Shown here: positions 33,153-45,200 of the stretch, piece by piece | Layout of the letters: each line of letters opens with the position of its first letter | How positions within the stretch are numbered: position 1 is the first letter of the stretch | Source: Hofstenia miamia | Lineage: Eukaryota; Xenacoelomorpha; Acoela; Hofsteniidae | Assembly: GCA_900660155.1 (NCBI GenBank) | Contig: CABFPE010000115.1 | Coordinates: 1,314,778 to 1,378,777, forward strand | Direction of reading: 5' to 3' | DNA length: 64,000 bases | Position numbers and translations under genes: made by a program | The notes under the pieces: model-generated | Told to the model about the DNA's origin: nothing | Databases searched by the model: none | Seen by the model: only the letters and a program-made list of their open reading frames with translations

Positions 33153-34925
33153 AGTAACAAGACTATCACCTGAAGGACATTATGTAAAACTGGATTTTTG
33201 TTAAAATTTATATCAAAAAATGTAAATATTTTAGTTTTTCCAACTGTGTTTTATTTAGACATGTAGAATTATAAACATTTTTTATTATTAACAACACCCA
33301 TGTAATTAAATCTAGAACATTATACATATAGATTATTTTTTCACTAAATTATGTAAAATTAACTATGTTTAACATAAAGTCTCTTTTTATTACAAGTTAC
33401 AATAGCATTAGTAAAATTTTTTAAAAAATACATGTAAACACTAAAATTATCATTTGCTTAAATTACAAGATCAATTATCTTTTTAGTGTTTATTACAAAC
33501 TGGATTAACAATGTAGGAAAATTCCTGGTTTTGCAAAATACATGTTCACAAAAGTCAAATTCATATTAGCATTCATTGAAATTGAAAAATAATAACAAAT
33601 AATAATAATAACATCTAAAACCTAATTAAATCAATAATGATTGCATTGTGCACCTTACTTGTAGATTAGAAATTGAAATTGCACCTAATACTTTGGTCAA
33701 ACATAAAACTGTGAAATGATTTTTTCCAACTAAGCAAAAATTTGTTATTTAATATAATTAACTTTCTAATTTGTTATTTAATATAATTAACTTTCTTTTA
33801 ATTGATATTCATTCATTTATTATTATTATGAACTGAAATAAAATATCAGTGATATATCAAATTATTTTTTGATAAATGTGAGTAGAATGAAATTGTCTGT
33901 AAGGTCTTTATTCTAACACATCAAAATTCCAATTAAATTTATCATTATGCTTTAACTTGATTATAAATTACTAATCACTCTCTCACTAGTTTTCTAATCA
34001 CATAGTTTGTTGTTAATTTATTTACCATAATGCCTTGTTTGAAATCTAATGTGTTTTTCAAAGTATGTGGAAATATTACAACAGCATTTACTATATTAAA
34101 GAATTGTTAATTTTATTGGATAAAAAATTATATGAAATTATAGTACAACATTCAAAGGAAATGTTTTCCTGTTTCTCACACAACATTCAGAATGCTTTTA
34201 ACTGGTAAGAATTCAATTTCCATCACATTGCATTTACAGAAGGAAGCCTAACAAATGAACAAATGATGTCTTTAATTGAATCTCTGAATTTATCATGTAG
34301 AAAGGAAACAGGATTTTGAGCATGTGATAAAATGAACTGTGAGCTTTTAAGTTGTTTAATTTCTCAACCTGTGGAAAATTTATTTGATTATGGTCATTGA
34401 TATCCACAAAACTATGAAAACTCTACAGACTGTATAAAAGACTATTATAAATTTGGATGCCAAATGAACACTCCATGAAGTATATTATTATCTCCATTTA
34501 CTAATAATTGTAAATGTAAGAAATTTGTTGTGAAACCATTGTAGCTAATAATTAATCCTTTTTGTTTTCTTGTCTATTATTGATTTATAAAACATATTAA
34601 CTAGTACATGTAGAATGCATCTGTGGAAGCATGTATTTAATTTGAAAATTATTTTTACTTGGAAATATTTATTGATTAAAAAGAAGTTTTTATTTTTGCA
34701 ATTTAAATGTGCTGTATGTGAAACAGGTCTTTTTCTCAATGTTTGAAAATAATTGTTAGTTACTATTGTTCATAAAGAAAATAGAAATAAAATGTAATTC
34801 CAACAATGTAAATTTTTTGTATATAGAATGTCAATGGTATTTAAAAATTATGTAATATGACTAGAAAAATTGTTACATTTTGAACAATTATAACCTCATG
34901 AAATTTTCAAAAATTGCTCACCCTC
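33153..34925. other. No gene recognised; very AT-rich
   Basis: No coding block recognised. A short tandem duplication of about 30 bp (TTTGTTATTTAATATAATTAACTTTCT, two copies) lies at about 33738-33796. There are no CG dinucleotides in this stretch by eye. Confidence 0.5.
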
Positions 34926-35190
34926 TCAAAAAATTGGTTACATTTAAACAATGCCAACAAAACATTCCAATGACATCAGAGATACACTCCCTGCCAATTT
35001 ACGCAGCCAATTATTTATGTAATATGTATAAAAAAATTGGTTACATTTTAAACAATAGACTACAAACAAATGTATTTGCCAACAAATATTATAACAAAAG
35101 AGAATATGTTCCAATGATGTCAGAGATATACAGACAGCCAAAGAACACAATTACATCATAGCCATGCCAGACATGCCTGCCAGGGTCAAA
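34926..35190 (+). repeat. Third copy of the foldback-unit terminus
   Basis: The segment around 35035-35185 (ACAAATGTATTTGCCAACAA .. GAGAATATGTTCCAATGATG .. CCAGGGTCAAAG) matches the outer end of the right arm at 30870-30990. A shorter, more diverged version precedes it at 34926-35000. It shows that the family is dispersed and that its end extends through CCAGGGTCAAAG. Confidence 0.65.
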
Positions 35191-35199
35191 GGTAAAAAA

Positions 35200-37474
35200 T
35201 ATCCATGAACTTCACAGGATATAACTACTGGAAACTGAACAATGGTGATGTTGTGAGTAGTTTGATAATGCTTCATTGTAAGTTCAAAAAGAGAAAAAGC
35301 CCCTCATTAAAGGACTGAGGAATTTCATGGATTTTAATGGTAAACTTTGGTAACACAGAATGTCAGTTAAAGTGATTAACAATTTCACTTCCACTAGCTT
35401 CAAGTTGAAGAATTTATTGATTGAACCATGGCCAGCATATTGTCACAGACCAGATAGGCTCACTCAGAGGCTTTGGTGTGTTAATACAGAAACAATTGGC
35501 ACAACTGAAGTGTTGACAAGCACTGGAGGTGAAGGTGTGAAACTTGAAGCACAATGACTGGGGGTAGCTAAGGTAGTTAACATTGACACTTACTTAAGTT
35601 AAAGCAGGCTGTGTAAATGTGGGACTGCAGCTTGTGAAAGAAGTAACTGGCATTACAAATTTAGGTATCAAAGAATCAGTAGTAGGCATACTGGAGGCAC
35701 CAGGAAGGTGCACCAAAACAAGTTGAATAACAGTATTAGTAAAATGAGTACTGAAAGCATTGAGGGATTCATTAAGAATATTGTGAGTTGCATACTATGA
35801 GATTTCAGATGGGGGAGAAGGCTAGTGAGGACGTGTGCTCTTCTGATAAGCTGGTTGCAGAGGCACAGAGGGTGGAGGGGTAAGATTCTGAATCTGCAAT
35901 TCCAGAGAAGTGATAGCATTGATTTGTCTTTTCTCCTTCTGCAACACTTCAGAGGTTTGTAGCCATAGTTCAGCCTTCAAAGAATTGACATGCTGTTCAG
36001 AATTGGCTCACATCATGGTTTGCTGTAAGAGAGCTTCTTTGAGTTGTTCAATCTCCACCACTTATGGGTCTAAGTGTTGCAAGATAGCATTGCATAGAAG
36101 AAACAGACTGGGAGGAACATTGGCTGGGTTGAACATTCATTGAATAACCACTGGTGGTGGTTGAGTAAATTGAGAGGGTAGAGATATGTTGATTAATATT
36201 CCATTGGTGCAATGGGTAGCATCCTGGCCACCTACACTTGCACAGGGGATGCTCTATGAGGGTTTCCCATTATGAGAAAAACCATCCATATTCATTAGAA
36301 CAATAAAAGAAAAGAATCAAGAAAAATTCAGTAACAATCCAAAAACAATTTGAGAGTGTACTCCAGAGAGTTTAGTAGACAAAACTAAAATGGTAGACAA
36401 TGTGGTGTAGGGGTTCAGTACTAAATCAAAATGCTAGAAGAAAGAAACAACAACAAGGTAACAACAGAAATGAGCTTGGAACATCATCTGAGCTCAGTGA
36501 CAGCTCTAGATTATGGTAGGGTCACCTTGTAGAATCACAGGGAGCTCACCCTACTACAGTGGTACTGGGGAACTCAATGGTTAAACAGAAGGTTGCAAAG
36601 GCTACCATTGTAGTGAGTGACCCACATTTGAACTGAAAAACAAAGATATCAGTAATTTGCCATTGTAACAAAGTAACAGTAAAGGTCCACCAAGGACTCA
36701 CTTCCAAGGATGACCAACTCACATGGCATCACACTAAAGCAGTATCCATGAAGAGAATTCCAAACTTGCAAAAGGTGCTTACTTATGTGTCTCTAGTTGT
36801 TAATTTCTATCACAATAAAATGTTTCTCATTAGTTCTTATTTTCTCAGCTCATGTAATAATAATAACACCATTTAATTGCCACATTAGCCAATGGCTTAA
36901 TATCATCACAGTGTAAGGTGTTAAATGCATGCTCAAATTGCAAATGATCAATAAAAAGTTCTTATTCCCTACATGTAATTGTATACCTAACATACTTCCA
37001 TCCACAATTTGGGCTGCTTGCCAGAATAAAGCATGTTGTCACCCTAAACTCAGAGGAATAACTCCCAAATTTTGCCAGAGACTTAAGCATCTATTATAAC
37101 AAGATACATAATAATGCTCAAACTGAGGTTAGCAATAATAAATAAAAGCAAAAAGCAAATGCAATTGAGTGAGACAAAGTTTATTTTGCATCCTTACTAC
37201 AAGTTTCTCAAGTATTTATACAAAATTATTGAATTATTACCTGTAATTGTTTCACTTTTTGCAATCACAATTTTCCTCAAAAAATTAAAGAGCAATAACA
37301 CATTACATAATTTCAATGGGAGAAACAATTATAAGATCAAAATATTACACTAGAAATTTAAAATATAAAATCATTTACATCAATGTGACATCATTAGCAA
37401 CAATTAGAGCAAGATTTAGCTCAAAATTACAAAGTTAATTAAATTGAAAAAAGGAGGGCCCTGGGTGACTCTAC
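35200..37474 (-). mobile_element. LTR retrotransposon fossil: one LTR plus adjoining gag-like region
   Basis: An LTR of about 945 bp occupies 36531-37474, with TG..CA ends and short inverted termini (TGTAGAATCA at the low end, GACTCTACA at the high end). Next to it at lower coordinates, the minus strand carries a gag-like region (about 35400-36320) with a Gln/Glu-rich coiled-coil stretch. The copy is therefore in minus orientation, with this LTR as its 5' LTR. No protease, reverse transcriptase or second LTR was found. It is truncated and broken by roughly half a dozen interruptions. The family is not resolved (Ty3-like or other). It lacks CG dinucleotides almost completely, which suggests an old insertion. 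Confidence 0.6.
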
Positions 37475-37519
37475 ATTATCATGCATTGATGTACACAATG
37501 GTCAACTTCATAAAATTGT

Positions 37520-37870
37520 GTCTTGTCATTTGAAATGCCTTCAAACTTTTCAAAATAGATGTGCCATGTTAGTTTTAAATCTAAGCTACTGGGAAAGAAT
37601 ATCTGCAGCAAATTTGGAGTTGCACTAGTTGAGAGTGAAACAAAGGATTGTGTACAAAATTTGTCTAATAACTTGGAAATTGCTTCATGGAATGGGACCT
37701 CTATACCTAACTGAATTGCTGCATACCAATTAAACAAATTTGAGATCTCAGGGATTGCTCATTATACCCAGAATGCGGAAAAATTTGACAGAAAGAGCAT
37801 TTTCAGTGTGTGCTCTAACATTATTTTATGGACTACTTGATGAAGTATGTTTTGCTATAAAGTATTTAAG
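37520..37870 (+). pseudogene. LINE reverse transcriptase C-terminal fragment
   Basis: Across + strand frames the order is FQNRCAMLVLNLSYWERI, then LRVKQRIVYKICLITWKLLHGMGPLYL, then PRMRKNLTERAFSVCALTLFYGLLDEV. This is the well-known CR1/jockey-type tail: RIQNxAARLV, LHWLPVxxRIxFKILLLTFKxLHGLAPxYL and RAFSVAAPxLWNxLP. At least one stop and two frame changes interrupt it. It starts shortly after the end of the LTR fossil. Confidence 0.75.
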
Positions 37871-38879
37871 CATCTTAATAATATTGGCACAAGATTATTT
37901 TTATATATTTATCACTATTTAAAATTGCTAGTGCTTTAGTTTTATAGAGAAATCTTGTTCTTGCTCAGAATGTGATTAACAACATAATACCAACATTGAA
38001 TATATGGTGGATAAAATTAGTAGTGGAAGGAAATTTTTAACTGTAAAATCTAAGCAGATGTCATATTATTTTCTGGAATCATCTCTTAATAAACCAATGA
38101 CAAAAATAATTAATCACTGCCTAAGAAAAGGGTGAAGTAACTAAACAAGAAGAGAGTCTATTTTTAAAATAACAATAAACTCACAGTTTTCATTCTAAAT
38201 ATGTTTATTTTGCATAATCCTAAAAGGACTGCTAAAAAACCTTACTCTGCATCATTATATGATGGTTGCATGAAATGAAATCTAGATTTGAGAAATTGAT
38301 GTTTACAGCATTAAAAGAGCAAGAAGAAAATAAGGTAGAATTAGAGTTAAATGTGCTTGTAGGAATCTATAAAAACATTAAGTAAAAATTAAATGACTAA
38401 ATAATAAAAAAATATTTTGTAACAAAATATTTTAAAAGCCAACCTCATCTTTACATACTTGAACTGTCACATCTGTGTGGCTCTCACAAGGGTGAAATTC
38501 ATTAATTTTCAACAAGGGAAGCCTATCAGGAACATAAGTAGTATCTGAATCAACAGTAAAGTTTGGACATTTCTTTTCAGATGTTGAAGAAATGACTCCT
38601 TCTAAGAAGTCACTTTAAGGTATTTGTCCATTAAAGAATTGATTTCACAATCTGGATATTCTTCAATTAATAAGATCATATTTGTTTTTCAACAACAATA
38701 CTTGTATGTCAGAATCAATGTGAATAAAAATTTTGTGGCCAAGGGATTTTTCCAATGAAAATTTCATTATATTAATAAAAATTACTAACAAACTTGAAGA
38801 TGCTCAATAAATTAAAAAATATTGGAATGATGATTATGAAATTTCTTTGATAAAGAAAGTGATTTTGTGGGTTTGGTTG
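37871..38879. other. No feature recognised
   Basis: AT-rich, CG-free sequence between the LINE tail and the TA tract at 38880-38905. Both strands were inspected and no coding block was recognised. Confidence 0.4.
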
Positions 38880-38908
38880 ATATATATATATATATATATA
38901 TATAATAT

Positions 38909-39832
38909 TGTAGAATCGTGGGCTGGTAGGGTAACTTAACTAGAAACTTAATTGACTCTGCAGTAGGTTTAAATAGCGTTTACAGTACAGCCATGATTCT
39001 GAGAAACAGACTAACATAGAACTTATAACATATAGATGTAACATTGGTAATTCATCCAAATAACAAAACTAATTAAGGTAAAATCCAAGATGACCAATTC
39101 ATATGGCTTCCAGCTGAAGTGGAGCATCCATAAGTAAAGTGCTTAACCTATTGACTGGTGCTACCCTATTTGTCTCACTTTTTAATTTCTATCTCACCTC
39201 AAAAAATACAGACTCTAATTTTCATTGTTATCTCTCAGCTCACTATTAAATAATCTGTAATTGCCAGATATTTGTGCTAGCCAATGGCATGGTATCATCA
39301 CAGTGTTAGGTTGTATAAGTGCATGTACTTGTTGAATTATGAACGAGAGGTTTATTATTTCCCTATACATGACCATATACATAACTTAGTGGGTCCACAA
39401 TTCGGACTGGATAATCAACAGACCTCCAGAAGCAACTTGTCACCCCATGCTAGTGAAAGCACTCCCAAATTGTCACTGATCTTAAGCAATAGTTTTCATA
39501 AAGATAAAATATAAATAAAAATACAATGGTAAAGATGGCAATTGAGAGTAGATAAAATCTATTAAGCGATCGCTACAGTTCTCTCAGGTTTTATACAAAA
39601 GTTTAGTTATTACCTGCCTTTGTTTACAAAATCAGATGTCTACATAGTTTAAACATGATCAATTTCTTTTCCCTTGTAAATTCAATTTGAGCAATAATAA
39701 GCACCACCAAGGGGACATGAAATTAACAATAGCAACCTGAGATCAAAATAAATACTGACGTCATGGTGACGTAGAAATACAAAATAATTCAAAAAGAATA
39801 AAATCGAAAAAGTCCCTGAGCAACTCTACAAT
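38909..39832 (-). mobile_element. Solo LTR (fossil), same family as 36531-37474
   Basis: Starts TGTAGAATC and ends AACTCTACA. It aligns along its length with the LTR at 36531-37474 through shared stretches such as GATGACCAA, CTAGCCAATGGCATGGTATC and ATCATCACAGTGT. It is flanked by ATAT on both sides, which could be a short target duplication, but the TA-rich site makes this ambiguous. There is no attached coding region. It keeps about nine CG dinucleotides while the other copy keeps none, so it is probably the younger insertion. Confidence 0.65.
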
Positions 39833-39839
39833 ATATATA

Positions 39840-41161
39840 CTGTACTGGCTAAAAGTTTGGGAACAGTAACCTGTCTAAAGCTTGTTTTATGCTATTTCCT
39901 AGAAACTTCATAAAATTCCTGGAATTCCTACTTTTTTCTTAGAATTTAAAATAGATTCATTTAGCCAATAAAATTAACACAACTTTAAATTTACAAACAA
40001 TACATTTTCACTGAAAAGTAGCACTATCATTATTTTTTGAAATATGGTCTGTGGTAGTGAAATTTCACAACCAAAGCATGCTCAAACTCATATCTTGTAT
40101 GAGGAGGGGTACAATTATCATGCTATGGCTGTTAGAATGAACATGTCAGTTTCTTTAGTATCCAAAAATGTTACTCACAGTGACAACCCCTCAACCTGAG
40201 CTTCTCATTCACCATTACATCATCAATCAACCATTCTTTTCATCTTCTGAAGTCAAACCAAATCTAGGTGTGGTAATGCAGAATGCATCAATATGCACCA
40301 TTAGGTGTTAATTGAATACTACATTTAACCTACCATCATGCAAACCAGCAGCAAAACCATAATTATCTTCAAAGAACATTTGAGACTGGTTACACTTCTG
40401 CAGGCAATACCAGCACTTCACCCCTGAGATGTGGCATCCATTAATGTGTAGTGATTAATCCAAGATTGCCCAGTTTACATCATATTGGCCACATGTTCAA
40501 TGACTAAGAAACAAAAGATTCAACACATGTTACATGCAACAAACTGTCCACTAAGCATTTTCTGTTATAATTTAGGTTGCCATAACTGTGAATGGGCATG
40601 ATGGTCTGCATTTTGTTCCTCACAACAAGACAGTCACAGCCATGGCCTACTTCAATATAATTCAGGAGAAAGTTATCATGATTATGCAGCTTTGTGGAAC
40701 ATCTGTACTACAACAAGATGGTGCTCCTTGCCACAGCACCAAAGTTTTGATACAGTGGATTGCATCACAAGACTTTCAGCTGCTTGAGAAATGGCCAGGA
40801 ACCTCCTCAATGTCATATAAAATTGCTGGCATCACATCAAAAACTGTCTGAGGAAGCACCAATGCATATCATTATTGATCTGAAATAGCAAATTAAAGTA
40901 GCATGGTGCACAGAGATTACTGATGATTATTGTAGAAAGCTGGTTGAAACAATGTCCAATCACATTGCTGTGTGCTTGGCCAAAAATGGTTGACATACAA
41001 AATATTAGTGAGTTTTTCTGAATTAACTATTTACTTTCTACATGGTGTTATCATATTTTTTCTATATTGTGTTATTATATTGTTTCTACATTGCACTTTT
41101 TACTGTAAAATACAAAAATTCCTCAATTTGGAAAGTGTTCCCAAACTTTTGGCCAGTACTG
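39840..41161 (+). mobile_element. Tc1-like DNA transposon, both ends present, inactive
   Basis: The terminal repeats are CTGTACTGGCTAAAAGTTTG at 39840 and its near-complement ending CCAGTACTG at 41161, with TA on each side. The readable transposase part is at 40575-40995. GHDGLHFVPHNKT and SVLQQDGAPCHSTKVL (second catalytic Asp), then LEKWPGTS, run to a frameshift. After it comes a typical tail (IKVAWCTEITDDYCRKLVETM .. AVCLAKNG). The WPGNSPDLNPIENLW box carrying the last catalytic residue is largely lost, and the N-terminal half is not readable. It inserted into the TA-rich sequence right beside the solo LTR. Confidence 0.88.
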
Positions 41162-41296
41162 TATATATATATATATATATATATATTCTTTCATTACTAC
41201 ATTATATTTTGCCTATAATGTTTAAGATATAGCAAATATATTGAAAAATGCTGTTTCAACATCTCTGCTTTAGAAAAACAAATCCATTGTGAATTA

Positions 41297-42115
41297 CCCA
41301 GATAACAATTTAAGGGCTAAACAACATTGTTTTGTAATGTTATATTGTTGTTTTATGTGTTAAAACAAAATTGTTTTAATGTAGAAATGGTACCATTTCA
41401 TTGGTCAAAACAATGTAGGTTCAACAATATCATATTAGGTTGCATTTTGGTTGTTTTTTATGAATGAAACAGCAATATTTTATTATTATTATATTATTTT
41501 ATGTTGTCACATTATATTTTTAGCATTACCTTTATATTGAAAATAGTATTTTTATATTGCTAACCTGTTTAAACATTGCTGTTTAAACAAACACAAAACC
41601 CAACAAAGGGCAAACCACTAGCTTTGAGATACTGTCAAGCATATTCAATACAAACATTTGTTAAAGATTTAAATGAATGTATTCAAGACATTCATTTAAA
41701 TCAATGAGCATACAAATCTGTCAAATTTAAGAAAAATTTTAAAATCTAAAATTAAGCACAATTTCTAAATAGTACTTTCTTAGGACATGAAAATCTCTTC
41801 ATCTCAATTGTAACTAATTTTATTTAACAGTCAAAATAGGGGTGTCCAAATATTCATGAATAAATTATTTTAAAATTTCACTTATCTGGTACATTATAAT
41901 TTTTCACAAATTAAAAATTTCAAAAATTTTTCTCAAATCCTTTTTTTATATAAATGGATCTAGTAATAAACACAAGAAAGTAAGTTTTATTTGCAAGCAT
42001 CTGATCACTGATTATTTATTACTAAAGATGTTATGATGTTAGTGGTTGCTGCAACAACCAAAAGATAGAAGCAACTATAAACAACATAAAAGCAACCAAA
42101 ATTGTTTTCTGGATA
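41297..42115. mobile_element. Possible non-autonomous element with short inverted ends
   Basis: CCAGATAACAATTT at about 41298 and AAATTGTTTTCTGG at about 42100-42113 are inverted copies with one difference, about 820 bp apart. Both ends are followed internally by AACAACAT-type motifs. There is no coding capacity and no convincing target duplication. Confidence 0.35.
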
Positions 42116-42361
42116 GAAGCTTATTCATGTGAATAGAATCAATAAATTCAATATAATATCTTAAAAAAGTAACATATTAATAGACTTGCTGTTGAATTTA
42201 AAATAAATTTTAATTTAAGTTAACACTGAAAAGTGTTTTGAATAAATTACATATGAATATTACATTATATTGAAAATTTTTGTACTCCATTCTATTTACT
42301 CTTCTTTTACTTTGACAGATATCATAATTACAAATACATTGAGGTCATGTCTGTTTCTAAT

Positions 42362-42710
42362 CAGGGTTTTCAAGTTGAGTTTGAGTTACTCAGACCAAGT
42401 TTGAGTTTTTACAATTCAAATTTGAGTTCAAGTAATATTTTAAAGAAAATTCTGAGTTCAATCAATTTCTTTTATAATTCCAAGTTTTTAGGTTCAAAAA
42501 TATTTATTTTGCAATAGTTCTAAGCTAAAAAATAGTTTTTTATGATTGGTAAAGTAATTGAAATTTAAAATAATTTAAATTCTAGGGTAATTTCAAGTGG
42601 ATTTTTGATTGAGTTTGAGTTTTAATGATTTTTTTCTGAGTTTATCTGATTAAGTTTTATAAGCTTTTTTGAGTTTGAGTTCTTAACATTCAAAGTACTC
42701 AAAAACCCTG
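42362..42710. mobile_element. hAT-type MITE, 349 bp
   Basis: Begins CAGGGTTTTCAAGTTGAGTT and ends ACTCAAAAACCCTG. It is flanked by TTTCTAAT (42354-42361) and TCTCTAAT (42711-42718), an 8-bp target duplication with one difference. The interior repeats GAGTTTGAGTT motifs. No coding capacity. Confidence 0.8.
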
Positions 42711-42718
42711 TCTCTAAT

Positions 42719-44110
42719 ATTTGACATCAGATTTGGAGGAAGTGATAGCAACAATTTATTTTGATTTGTACTTTTTAGTGACATAAAAAGCCTTCAAACC
42801 AATATATGGAACCTTGAGATGGACATAGCAAGTCTTTCTGACAAAATGTACAAAAATTTTGCATGACTAAGGAATGAAAATCAATAACATTAGTAGGGTC
42901 AGTCATATCTACATTAAAATATTTATCTGAGAATTTTTTTGAAATCAAGTGTAATATTTTATCATTTAGGCTAGATTACAACTCAATAAACAACTGTTTT
43001 TAAGCCAAAGACTAAATTTTGATGTCAATTTTGATATAATTGATACCTATATCTCAATCATGCTCATTTTTTTCTTAGCAAATTTAGTCAAAATATTTTC
43101 TTTTGTCGATCTTAAGGTTATGGTTGTCGGTTTAAAGGTTCCTTATGTCATAAAAAAGTGCAAACCTTTGATTTTATTAGAATGGTTTTTGAATATGACT
43201 TTTGTATTATGTCGAAACGCCGACTTCTAATTTGTAATTCGTTTCATTTCATCAGTCAAATCAAGTCAGCGAAAATATTTTAATTGCACATTTCAATATG
43301 CAACTATTGTTAAGAATTTTCTTTTAACTAATAGCGAAATATAATGCTGTGAAAACTACTAAGCATCATACATTAGGGATATTTAAGCAATGTTGCCATC
43401 CTTGTTGGGGAGCGCTGAAGTGCCCCCCCTTCAAAACGATATCATTTTGAGCATAATGTTAAAATGTTATAATGTTAAGTTTTTATTTATTTGCATAAAT
43501 TTCTCTTCTCAAATTTTTAGATAATTAGTATAATGCGAAAAGTCTTTTCAATCTTGTGTGCTTTTTGCTAAGGCCCGATGCTGATATGATACATCGGTTT
43601 AATAAATTCATGTATACTGAAATACTTTTTAATTCGTTCTAAGATTTATTTTTTTAATAATAGACAACATGAATTTTTATCATTCTATTGTCATGAAACT
43701 ACACAGTATCATAAATTGATTTTATCATTAATCTACTTGAAAAAAAGTGGAGAAACTTTGTTGCCTTCGTCATATTCATGTGATCACCTCTACCACGTAT
43801 TGCCCACATTTTCTTCTACTAAATGATATCCCCACCCAAAGCTATTCGCGATATTGTATTATGCCACATTTGTTTATATTATATTTGTTTATATAACTGT
43901 ATATTACAATACACCTCCACTATGATATAGTTTGAATACTTTATTGCTTAGAAGATACAGAATCATTATTCATATCTAATTTATTACTAGTATCGAAATA
44001 TAAGGATGTTAATGAAAATAAGATAATAAAATGAAATTTAACTTTAGCTTTATAATGTATTTTATTAAGCCAAAGTTTTGCTCCATGGGTACCATTTTAG
44101 AAAAATTATT
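42719..44110. other. No gene recognised
   Basis: AT-rich. The only notable point is the abrupt return of CG dinucleotides from 43107 on, including GTCGAAACGCCGAC near 43210. A C-rich patch (GCCCCCCC) lies near 43421. Confidence 0.4.
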
Positions 44111-44119
44111 ATTAATAAA

Positions 44120-44211
44120 GGGGGTGATACACAGTCAAACTTGTGTCACATTAATTACATAATTGCTTGGCACACATATCCACAATAAGTTTGAACGTGT
44201 ATCAACCCTTC
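44120..44211. repeat. Short imperfect palindrome
   Basis: AAGGGGGTGATACACAGTC and AAACTTGTG on the left face CACAATAAG, TTTGAACGTG and TATCAACCCTT on the right. This is a hairpin of about 92 bp, possibly a tiny MITE. No target duplication is evident. Confidence 0.4.
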
Positions 44212-44619
44212 AAACTTGTCCAACCTGATTTCAGCGATCTAATTGCTTTTGATTTTTCTCGTCAAACAAGTGTGCCGGATAATTAAGTTTTACAATCAAG
44301 TGTGACACGCTATCGCGGGATTAATAAAATCAATTAACCATTTGTTTTCGTAAAGCAGTGGGTAAAACTTACGATGTATTATACAAATGTTGACAGAGAA
44401 CATGGTTGTATTTCTATAGCTTTATAAATAGTTCCATGTTTGTGAAAAGTTCCTCTTTTATAAATAAGAACATGAGCATGCGTGAAGAGGAATAAATAGT
44501 TTTATTTCTACGTTTAATGTGTATGTCCCCATTGATTTTTCTCTCTGCAAACTTAAATTGGTCCGAATATTTGTCCTAGCATCTCAGTAAACCTAATTCT
44601 TCGCTCTTTGCTCTCCTCT

Positions 44620-45200
44620 GCAATATTCCCTTTAATTCCCCTTCTGCTATAAAACCCTCTTTGTTCAAGTCCATTCCTCGCGCCATTCTTTTTCTACGCT
44701 TCTTCCTGTTGATGGCCTTCCACTCCATGGAATGGTTCTAGAAGTGTGCTTTTAAATGGATCTCTACCTTGCCATACAAAGACGCCCTTCTCAAATTCTC
44801 CTTTCTTCCGCTGTCGCTCCACTTCCATGCCTGTGATCTCCTCCTGTTCAATCGTTTGCTCACTCGCAAATCGGACATTGATCCTTTTGATTTCATAATG
44901 TTCTCTAATTCTCGCTCCAATTACTCTGATGGCGTAGTCACGTTCTCCATTCGTCGTCACAAGAAACATCGCACCCGTCAATGGTTTTTCAATCGTGCTT
45001 GTGCTACTGCTTGACCCTCAACCCTTCAATGGCCATTAATTTTTTTCCTCGCACCGATTTTCAAAAATTCTTTGATGTCGTTCCTCTTTGTCGAGACCTT
45101 CTCCCACTTCGCCTCTTCTTCCATCTGCTTCTACTTTATCTCCTGTAACTGTCCTTGCTGTCGTAAAACTTTACTAGCGAATTTATGGCAAGTTCATTGC
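44620..45200 (-). pseudogene. Unassigned coding-like fragment, GC-richer than its surroundings
   Basis: The minus strand reads LTGAMFLVTTNGERDYAIR, VIGARIREHYEIKRINVRF, EEITGMEVERQRKKGEFEKG and VFVWQGRDPFKSTLLEPFHG at 44694-44990. Upstream of it, in another frame, is the charged segment KQMEEEAKWEKVSTKRND. Base composition and residue pattern are those of real protein-coding sequence. The upstream Glu/Lys-rich helix plus a compact domain would suit a mobile-element structural protein or an unknown host gene. I do not recognise the family. It is broken, and no introns fit. Confidence 0.4.

Larger units (their letters stand above)
32534..43106. other. CG-dinucleotide desert
   Basis: Reading by eye, I find only three CG dinucleotides between 32533 and 38916 (near 35002, 35832 and 37776) and none between about 39808 and 43106. 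The flanks have them every few tens of bases. The only CG-bearing part is the solo LTR at 38909-39832. Such depletion is what long-term CpG methylation and deamination produce. The right edge is abrupt: several CGs occur within 150 bp after 43107. Confidence 0.85.
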
